Below are positions 55,673 to 64,000 of a stretch of DNA of 64,000 nucleotides, one piece after another. The notes below the pieces were generated by a model. It was not told where the DNA came from, did no database searches, and saw nothing but the letters and a program-made list of their open reading frames with translations. How positions within the stretch are numbered: position 1 is the stretch's first letter; each line of letters opens with the position of its first letter. This DNA comes from Brachypodium distachyon (Eukaryota; Streptophyta; Magnoliopsida; Poales; Poaceae): the NCBI RefSeq assembly GCF_000005505.3, contig NC_016131.3, positions 43,981,355 to 44,045,354 on the forward strand. Reading direction: 5' to 3'. Both the position numbers and the translations under genes were made by a program.

Positions 55673-58600
55673 ATGCTTGCCAGCAATATGAACAATGATA
55701 ATGATAATGTTATAGACTTGATATCGGATAGTGATGATGATTTTGATTTTGACTCTGACGACCCAACTTCTACAAGTGTCACATCTGTCAGGAATGGTGA
55801 AGGGCAACCAATCAGGCTTCAGGATGAAGATTTGGCAAGGACAATGTTGAGCACTCCATCTTCTTCTAGGCCTCTAAAAAATAGCAATGGCCAGTACAGA
55901 ACTCTGCCACCTTCATTTGCAAATGGTATTGAACCTCTAAAAAATAGCAATGGCCAGTACAGAACTCTGCCACCTTCATTTGCAAATGGTATTGATATCA
56001 AGAAAGCCCGTTATACTCGAGGTTCTGGAGACAGAACTTATCCACATTCAAGTTCATATGTGGGGTCACCGTATGATTCTGCAAGGGCCACTCTCACTTC
56101 CAACAGAATTGCCAGTGTAGTGAAGGAGCTCAATGGTTCAGCACTGGATGCAAATGACAATGACAAGATGATTCTTCCATCATCTTTTTCTAATGGAAGC
56201 ACAGCAAAATCTATAAACCCAAATGTTGCAAGTGATAGCCGCAGACTTCCATCACGTTTTGCCAATGGAAATTCACAAAAAATGGTTGAAAACATGATGG
56301 AATCAAATGATGCTAAGCAAATTGGCCAGCCTTCATCTTCAAAGTTCCCAACCCAAAATTTGTCTTTGAGTAACGCCCAGAAGGTTATCACGGATGATGA
56401 TGATGATGGTTTGTATATAGCCTCAAATGATTATAGTTCAATATGCAAGTATTGGAACCACTGTGGGTTTTCTATAAGTTGATTAATGTTTTCCCTGTTC
56501 AAAATTGCCAGATGATATCTATGTATATGGTGGTACAAGCTCAAATAGGGTGTTGCCTTCCTCTTTTGGAGGCAATAATTCTGCTAATAATACTGATCTT
56601 GTTAATGGCAATGGTATGCAAGCTCGTCCAAACCTAGAAAGTAGGTTTTTGGATTCTGAGGAGAGAGCAGTATATCAAGAGGCTCTTCAGGTATGCATCT
56701 TTGATCCATTGAAACATACATTATATGCATGCTATCCTGGCTAATCGTGTGACACTTCGTGCAGAGGCAATTTTCTAATGCTAGGCTTGTTCCTTTTGTA
56801 TATGTTTTGGTTTGGTGGGCTTGTTGGCGCTCTAGTCCTTGTTGACTGAAAGTTAGTCCATTCAATGATCCATTGTATCTGGTCTGAAAAAAGATTTATT
56901 GTGTTTAACAATTTCTACCACTCCTATCTACCGGAATACTGAGTTTCTCAGTTTGCTCCTCAAATAATTTCCTGATCTGAACTTGCAAATACAGTTCAGC
57001 TTCCTCAACAATTTTATCCTTTTGAACATATCATGCTATTGTTATGTAAATACAGTGCTACGTATTTATTAAGTTTATCAAAATAACTTGTAATACATTA
57101 CCATTGCATTTATTACAGATATTCAATACTGCCTGAATATTTCATTGGATTCAAAATACATGTGCAACTTTTGGCTTTTGAATGAAGCATATACATTTGC
57201 ATATTCTTGTTTCTCAGCCAGTAGGAATTATATGTTCAGTGATCAGGCTAATTTGTTTTAGCTATGGCCCAGTTTGGTTCTAGACTGAGTAACGTTGCTT
57301 TACACAATCTGTTTTGCAGAATATTAGTCTGGATAAAAAGGAAGATGATCTGCCGGAGGGTTACCTCTCAGTATCTCTGCTTAAGCACCAGGTAAATTAT
57401 TTCTTATATGTATATGTATTTCAGTATATATCAGTTTTATTTATTCTGACACCATGTCCCTTTCATGCCTTTTCTGCTCGAAAGAAAATGGCGTTAGCTT
57501 GGATGGTTTCAAAAGAGAATAGCTCCCACTGTGCAGGTGGAATTCTTGCAGATGATCAGGTTATTTATGATTTTTTAACTTCTCCACAAGTGATTAGTTC
57601 TTAACATATTGCCGTCCTTAAAGGTTCTCTTGTAACAGGGTCTTGGGAAGACAGTGTCTACAATTGCCCTCATACAAAAACAGAGGATTCCACAGTCTAA
57701 ATTCATGTCTGCTGATTCTGATGCTTTGAAATCTGAAGCACTGAACCTTGATGAGGATGATGAGACAGTGACTGTTGTTGACAAGGGGGAGCAGATTCTG
57801 AACAATGAACCCAAGGAGCTAGGCGCTAGTTTATCATCAACAGCAGCTAGTATTAGTGGTGTTAAACCATGTATTAGTGAAATAGAGGTTCCAGATAGAA
57901 TGGCTGAAAGCAAAGTTGAATGCAAAAAGAAGACTAAAACAGGCACATCATCTGCATCATCTATGCATTCCATGACGAGGCCAGCTGCGGGTACTTTAGT
58001 AGTATGCCCCGCTAGTGTTCTTAAGCAGTGGGCCAATGAATTAACAGACAAGGTTGGCGAAAGTGCCAAGTTGTCTGTTTTAGTCTACCATGGTGGTGCA
58101 AGAACCAAAAATCCAAGTGAGCTGGCGAAATATGATGTTGTTGTCACCACATACACAATTGTGGCGAATGAAGTGCCTAAACAGAATGCTGATGATGACC
58201 CAGATCAAAAGAATGCTGAAGAATCTTCTGCTGGTAATAAAACAAAACCATCAAGCAAGTCGAAGAAAAGGAAAAAGAAACTTAAGGATTCAGATATTGA
58301 CCTCAACAGTGGCCCAGTTGCGAGGGTAAGGTGGTTTAGAGTTGTTCTTGACGAAGCTCAGACGATAAAGAACTTCCGAACGCAAGTGGCTAAAGCCTGT
58401 TGTGGACTAAGAGCGAAAAGAAGATGGTGCTTATCAGGAACACCCATACAGAATGCAATTGATGAGCTGTACAGCTATTTCCGTTTTTTGAAATATGATC
58501 CATATTCTACATATAGCTCATTCTGTACGATGATTAAGCACCCGATTGCCAGAGATGCAGTTCATGGGTATAAGAAACTTCAAACTGTGTTGAGGATAGT

Positions 58601-61600
58601 TCTCCTGCGCCGCACAAAAGGTGATAGCAAAATGTGTATTTTACTGCATCTATCTATAGCTGCATATACCCATACAAGAGGGATGGAAGGGTTACATGTG
58701 GCTCCATGGAGCACTCAGTTTGTGTTCAGTATAATACTTATTTCTTTCTATTTCGTTAGAAAGGACTTCCATAAGGTTTTGTGTTGTTTAACTTTATTGT
58801 AAGATCTTTAAGCACACATGCATGACTCTTTTCCATTTTGCTTAATATCTATGCTGTTCATCTCATGTTACCCTTTTTTACATGTAGAAACTAAGATAAA
58901 CGGAGAACCTATCATAAATTTACCTCCAAAAACAATTAATCTGAATAAGGTAGATTTCACAAAGGAGGAGCGGGCTTTCTACTCGACCTTGGAAGAACGT
59001 TCTCAGCAACAGTTCAAGGTTAGTTAATTTTTCATGTTTCATTTCCTGTATATTGCCCATATTTTGTGGATGGCCTTGGTGTTAACCTGGCGGGCTATTT
59101 GTCTAGTTTTATAGAGTATATGTCTTTATCTTTATCTTTCTTTACTATCTCTTAATTTACAGTTGGTGGTGATGGTACGTCCTCCCCCACAAATTCCAAA
59201 AATTAGGGCCCCAAATCTAACCTAATCTCCCAGATTCCAAAAACTAGGGTCCCTCGAATCTAATACTCCCTCCAACCTATATTACTTGTCTCACCTTTGC
59301 CCAAATATGGATGTATCTATGTTTAAAAAGCGTCTAGATACATGTAATATTTCGACAAGTAATATGGGTCGGAGGGAGTACAATTAGCTCCAGATTTTCC
59401 AAGAATTAAGGCCCAATAAAGAGAAATAAAAAGATCCAAAAGGAGGACACATTCCTTACATGAAAAATCATTTGTTAGGTTTTTTTTTAAAAATATAGTG
59501 AACTATGCAGCCACGGGCGGGCACTTAACATATATATTGGGTCACTGCAGAATATTGTAGTTCTGATCTGGAGTTGTATTATTGGAGATGCTTGTTGTCA
59601 TTGGCTCATTGCTTATTTAAGCAGATTCCCTACCAGCTGTCTTTCCTACTCCTTTCCTCATAACTCCCTTGCAATATCATGTTTGAAGAGTAATTTTGTG
59701 GCGTTTTGCATCTAAAGAAGTAAATCGGATGGTAGTTTCTTTCTGAGAATTGGGTATTCTTTTGATCAACAAAGTCTTAACATTCGCATCCCTTCTGGAA
59801 ACTGGAAATCTTGAAGTGTAAATTCTCACTGCTGTTGTGCTGTTTGTCCATTTCAGGAATACGCAGCTGCTGGAACGCTCAATCAAAACTACGCCAACAT
59901 CCTTTTGCTGTTATTGCGCCTTAGGCAGGCCTGTGATCATCCTCTTCTTGTGAAGGGGCATCAGTCAGTATTTAAAGGGGATGGTTCGATAGAGAGAGCA
60001 AGGCAACTTCCCAAGGATTTGGTAATAGATTTGCTTGCAAAGCTGGAAGTATCATCCCTTTGTGCTGTATGCCGTGTAAGTAATCGAATATCTTGCCACT
60101 CTATATTGAAGTTTGCATGTGCCCTCTTTTCTGTTATTTGAGTGTGATCATGTGAACCCTAGATGGGCCTTGTAACCGGAGCTGTATGTGTTAGTGATCT
60201 TTGGCCCTAATGAACAATTAACCAACATGTGAGGGGTTACTTCCGAAAGTCATCATTCATGTGATCCATGTCCCTGTGAATCTAGTCCATCTGACCTTCA
60301 TGGATCAGCCCATCTGGGAAGTTATCATGATTGGCCTCAAGCATGGTTCACATTGATTCATTTACCCTTACCTTAATTCATGCTCTTGAAATAAGGTCTT
60401 CTCATATCATGGACTTGTTACTAGGGACATGAACCAATAATAAGAATGGTAGATAGCTGAACACATGAACTGCCCAAACCCTGCATATCTATTATGCGGG
60501 ATAACACAAAGTTGGGCCTTGCTTAACGTGGGAGTTCTGGAGCAAGGGCTGAAATGCTGAGCCCAACTGAACGCCTGGGCCAGGTTCCACCCATTTTGCC
60601 AAAACCTTTTCTCCTGTTCAGGGCTTGTAACAATGTAATAACTGGTCTAATTCATGTTTGAAGTGTTTGTTATTTTGCACATTCTAATTCTAATGACTGT
60701 ACTCTTGTAACCTGCGCTTTTTGCAGGATACACCTGAGGATGCCGTTGTTGCAATGTGTGGTCATATTTTCTGCTATCAATGTATACATGAGCGGATAAC
60801 AACTGATGAAAACATGTGCCCCACTCCTAATTGCAGAACCACATTAAGTACTGAATCAGTATTTTCATCAGGGACATTAAGGATTTGTATCGCTGGCAAC
60901 ACCTGTACTTATGCAACAGCAAGTTCATCAGCAGATGATGAGCTATCTTCAATCAGTCAAAGCAGTTACATGTCCTCAAAGATACGAGCTACCGTTGATG
61001 AACTGAATACGATCATTAACACACATGCCATAACAGACAGTGATACTAGTGAATCAAATCCAAGCCAAGTAGCCCCAGTGAAAGCCATTGTCTTCTCCCA
61101 GTGGACTGGCATGCTGGATCAGCTGGAGCTTTCACTGAATAACAATCTTATACGGTACAGGAGATTAGATGGAACAATGTCTCTCAATCTAAGAGATAGA
61201 GCAGTGAAGGATTTTAACACTGACCCAGAGGTCATTTTTTTCCTACCTTGTTTATTTTATTCTAGACAATCATTGACACTGTTCTAATAAGAAGCTCTTT
61301 CTTTCGTCAGGTCAGAGTTATGATTATGTCGTTGAAAGCAGGTAATCTTGGTCTCAACATGGTTGCTGCTTGCCATGTAATTCTCCTTGACGTATGGTGG
61401 AATCCTTATGCCGAGGACCAGGCAATTGATAGAGCACACAGAATTGGGCAGACCCGTGCTGTCACTGTCTCTCGTTTAACCATTAAAGACACGGTGGAAG
61501 ATCGTATTTTAGCTCTGCAGGTAATAATCTGTCTAATCTATGGAAGAAATTTTAACCAAAATATTTATTACTCCCTCCGATCCATAAAAAGTGCCGCCCA

Positions 61601-61899
61601 CTTAGTACAAAATTTGTACTAACATAGTACTAAATGTTGCTCACGTTTTTGGCAATGTTGTATTACAAACTTCCAGTAGGATGACATAAGTTTTTTTGAA
61701 GCTGGTATAGAAATGATCTTGCCATGGAATCACCATTACTTAATACTTCCCACTTGTTTTGCTGGTCTGACCAAGTTCCTGCCTTTGTTACCAGGAGGAA
61801 AAGAGAGCCATGGTCAACTCAGCTTTTGGCGAGGACAAATCTGGTGGCCATGCCACTCGGCTCACTGTAGAGGACCTGAGGTATCTGTTTAGAATCTGA
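55673..61899 (+). CDS. CHR28-like: SNF2-family ATPase with inserted RING domain (Rad5/16 type, CHR27/CHR28-like)
   Basis: A chromatin-associated, DNA-dependent ATPase with a RING finger between the two helicase lobes, as in Arabidopsis CHR27/CHR28 (FRG1/FRG2), which are linked to DNA methylation control. Proposed coding exons: 55673-56408, 56512-56690, 57320-57391, 57485-57559, 57639-58620, 58888-59018, 59857-60075, 60727-61230, 61311-61520 and 61795-61899. All junctions are GT/AG, the frame is kept and the total is 1070 residues. The N-terminus is acidic with [11 protein letters not shown] and repeated LPPSFANG units. Lobe 1 has [14 protein letters not shown] (motif I, about residue 355), [11 protein letters not shown] and VLDEAQ (about 591), and CLSGTPIQN. 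The RING reads CAVCR, then CGHIFCYQC and CPTPNC (about 794-840). Lobe 2 has [14 protein letters not shown] and DRAHRIGQT. No HIRAN domain was seen. The start could also be 55688. The protein is nuclear by inference. Confidence 0.9.
55871..55996 (+). repeat. In-frame 63-bp tandem duplication in the SNF2 gene
   Basis: 55871-55933 and 55934-55996 encode the same 21 residues ([20 protein letters not shown] plus Glu or Asp). The copies are nearly identical in DNA, so the event is recent. Confidence 0.9.
59139..59545 (+). mobile_element. Possible Helitron-like insertion in an SNF2 intron
   Basis: It begins TCTTTACTATCTCTTAATTT, then AGTTGGTGGTGATGGTACGTC as at 470 and 42319, and may end near GCAGCCACGGGCGGGCACTT at about 59507-59530, a Helitron-like hairpin region without a clear CTAG. 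A MITE is nested inside. Confidence 0.3.
59262..59380. mobile_element. Stowaway-like MITE nested in the SNF2 intron repeat
   Basis: CTCCCTCCAACCTATATTAC on the left pairs with GTAATATGGGTCGGAGGGAG on the right, flanked by TA. It shares AAAAGCGTCTAGATACATGT with 45518 and 23505. Confidence 0.85.
60080..60720. other. Large SNF2 intron, no internal feature recognised
   Basis: The intron between the RING half-exons at 60075 and 60727 holds no MITE ends, tandem repeat or coding-like frame that I could support. Confidence 0.4.
61568..61645. mobile_element. Left part of a Stowaway-like MITE in the last SNF2 intron
   Basis: ACTCCCTCCGATCCATAAAA and the interior TTAGTACAAAATTTGTACTAACATAGTAC are present; the right terminus is missing or decayed. 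Confidence 0.6.
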
Positions 61900-62150
61900 A
61901 TTGGGAGGAGGATTCCTTGTTGGACTGCTAGCTCTGCGAGCGATGACAGTGTGTACCGCCCTGCCGCGGATCCAATTTTGCCATTCTCTGGACGTCCGAA
62001 GGCCAGCTGGCTGGCTAGCATGTGTAGCGTAACTCTGGACCTCAAGGGAGAATTCTGCTGTGCTCTGTTTATCTGTGATCCATAGGAGATCCATATATAT
62101 GTACATGTGTAGTTTTTTACTAAATGGCCCTAATTGTGGTTAATTACAGA
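61900..62150 (+). other. Likely 3' UTR of the SNF2 gene
   Basis: AT-richer text follows the TGA at 61899 up to the GC-rich segment that starts near 62150. No standard AATAAA was seen. Confidence 0.4.
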
Positions 62151-63075
62151 TCAGGGCTCTGTCAGTGAGAACTTGCATTTCCGACCCCTCACCTCGGCGC
62201 CAATCCTATGGGCTATAGGGTGCCACGAATACATTTGGAGGCGCCACCCTGCGCGTCGCCTACCCGTCTCCTTGGCCCCGAGAGACGAGGGTAATGGCCT
62301 GGACACTTATTGGTGCGGGTGGGTGTTTTTTGGGTCAACAAGCAACAAGCACAACATTTGGCGTCCGCGTAGCCGTTTGGGGGGCCGCCGGCGGAATTTT
62401 TTTTAGGGTTCCGACGTGATCCAGCCACGCCCCCCAATACCAACTTCCCAAAAATTGAATTTCCAGGCACGGCCCGTTGGCACCGGCGGTGTCGGGATGC
62501 CGCCGATGCTGAGGGTCCAGTGCGCCGGCAGCCGGTGGTCGGACGGTGCCGGATACTCGTGCTCGTGGAGGGCCTCGGCCTCCTCGAGCGTGAGCGTGGC
62601 CCGACGCCATGTCTCGTCGCCGGAAGGCATGGCGAGAGGGAGGGTTTAAGGGCGAGAGGGAGGAGAGGATGCGCCGAGAGGAGGAATGCCGAGTACCGCC
62701 GGTGGTCGCCCCTTTTTATATCGCGGGAATGCGAACCGGCGGGTGCGTGAACACGGCGATAAACATGGCCGCATGGCAACCGGCGGGCTACCGCCATTAA
62801 ATCCACTCGGGAGCCGAGAAGAGGCTGGTGAGAAACCGGTGGGACGATTAATTGGTCACTGACAAGGCGTGCCTGCCGCAATAACGCGTTGCGCCGACGC
62901 CCCCGCTCCCTCCCTCCCGCGTGGGCTGAGTTCAGCCGGGGGGCGCCGGCTAACTTTTTAGGTCGCGTTGGATAAAAAAATAAATTGGGGAGGCCGCCTG
63001 GGTCTGAATTTTCGCGCCAGCAACATCCAAACCCGTTTAGGGGGCCTTTAGGGGGACGCGGCTGGAGTTGCTCTT
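62150..63075 (-). mobile_element. GC-rich mobile-like segment with a TATA-bearing minus-strand frame
   Basis: The right end GGACGCGGCTGGAGTTGCTCTT (about 63054-63075) reads, inverted, AAGAGCAACTCCAGCCGCG, a terminus form common in grass elements. On the minus strand GATATAAAAAGG (about 62711-62722) is a good TATA box. About 85 bases further an ATG (62630) opens MPSGDETWRRATLTLEEAEA, then HWTLSIGGIPTPPVP, a motif I recall from many uncharacterised grass proteins of mobile origin. The frame ends at 62403. No transposase is present. The left boundary is unclear. Confidence 0.4.
62711..62722 (-). promoter_or_regulatory. TATA box of the minus-strand frame in the GC-rich segment
   Basis: GATATAAAAAGG on the minus strand, about 85 bases before the ATG at 62630. 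Confidence 0.4.
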
Positions 63076-64000
63076 GATGCCGAACGTATGCAGTACTTCC
63101 ATAGCGTTTCCCTGCCCACCCCAGAGGTGTCGTCTGCTCTGGCGGGCAGATACATCTTGCGGCAAAGCATGCAGCAGCATTTAAAATTGAAGGGCGTGAT
63201 TGGGCGTGTGCACACGTTTTCTAATGTGTTTTTTCAGGAGTATTTTCTCCGGTCCGGCCGGGCGGCCGGCCACCTGATGGACCAACAGGCTCAGCAGGGA
63301 ACGAAAAGGCCGCACTTCGCATGTGGTCATGTGGAACGGTGGAGGGCGGCACGTAGAGCACCTAAGCTGTGTCGTCCCCAAGGCCAAAGGCCTGCTCACA
63401 AAAAAAAAAGAAAAGAAAAAGAGGACACCATCACTGCCATCACTACGTGCCTCTTCAAGTCACTTGACTACCTCGTCGAGTCATCAAGTGGGTAGCTCCA
63501 ATCTCGCGCTGCTCTTTTCCTCGTGGCAAATGTAGAGGGGGTAGGGCATAGAGGTACCACGAGAAGCTAACTGTAGCCGTCGATACTAGTTGTTCTCCAG
63601 AAGCTCAAGTTCCCTAAAGCTCAAAGGAAGGACAACGATTTGGTTTGTTGCCTCAAGCTGCGGTCAACCGGTTGCGCAGCGGCTTGAGGTTAATTTTCTA
63701 GTCCGGTTCTGGTTTTTTCTCCGGTTAATTCCAAGTTTCACCCAAAAAACATGGTTTGTTTGGACCGGCCTATATGCCAAACGTTACGTACCTATTCCTT
63801 CCTGTGGTCCACTTAGTATAAAATTTATACTAACTTATTATAAAATGGGCGACATTTTTTATGGGTCGGAGGGAGTGCTACGTAGCATATGTACCGAACA
63901 TTTTTTCTGTACACTAGAGACCAAGCCGCATCAGCGGAGCGCTCCCTCGTTCATTTGTATTAGTTTTCATCCCGTTTTGTGTGAGAAACGGGAGAACTGT
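63076..64000. other. Window end: spacer with a MITE remnant
   Basis: No gene is supported; the frame at 63088-63495 lacks any motif. A degenerate MITE lies at 63792-63878. Confidence 0.4.
63792..63878. mobile_element. Stowaway-like MITE, left end degenerate
   Basis: The right end ATTTTTTATGGGTCGGAGGG and the interior CACTTAGTATAAAATTTATA match the copy at 61568. Confidence 0.6.

Noticed and set aside
1..64000. tRNA, rRNA or CRISPR arrays
   Set aside because: No cloverleaf-like stretch with a GGTTCGAATCC box and paired acceptor ends was recognised, no rRNA text was seen, and no regularly spaced identical repeats with unique spacers exist. A tRNAscan run could overturn the tRNA part.

Overview
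This 64 kb window looks like nuclear DNA of a grass, most likely a cool-season (Pooideae, Brachypodium-like) species. The signs are GC-rich exons beside AT-rich spacers, canonical GT/AG introns, many Stowaway MITEs with CTCCCTCCG-type ends and TA target duplications, and Ty3/gypsy elements of grass type. The species call is an inference. There is no sign of bacterial, organellar or CRISPR sequence.

Layout. 1-4.4 kb: repeat-rich DNA with a Pack-MULE-like element flanked by a perfect 11-bp direct repeat, an LTR-retrotransposon fragment and an imperfect fold-back sequence. 4.47-20.7 kb: one Ty3/gypsy element of the Tat type (gag, protease, RT, two RNase H domains, integrase) with both LTRs and a spliced antisense gene between integrase and the 3' LTR. 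A second gypsy element, lacking its 3' half, sits inside its gag. All coding parts are broken. 21.4-45 kb: three intact intronless EXORDIUM-like genes (A minus, B and C plus) separated by MITEs, small TIR elements with GC-rich interiors, a LINE 3' end, a retroposon, and the remains of a minus-strand RPA/OB-fold-like gene. 46-50.7 kb: a PP2A activator (PTPA) gene whose second exon adds only 10 coding bases. 51-54 kb: more GC-rich mobile sequence. 54.5-62 kb: a ten-coding-exon SNF2/RING/helicase gene of the Rad5/16 type (CHR27/CHR28-like). 62-64 kb: a GC-rich element and a MITE remnant.

The host genes do not form a pathway. The EXORDIUM-like genes encode secreted proteins of a family linked to growth and sugar/phosphate status, PTPA is a cytosolic/nuclear phosphatase chaperone, and the SNF2 protein is a chromatin factor. 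The strongest points for a second look are the antisense spliced gene inside the retrotransposon, the retroposon inserted into an exon of the OB-fold gene with its target duplication intact, the in-frame 63-bp tandem duplication plus candidate SUMO-interacting motif in the SNF2 gene, and recurring TIR elements with gene-like interiors.
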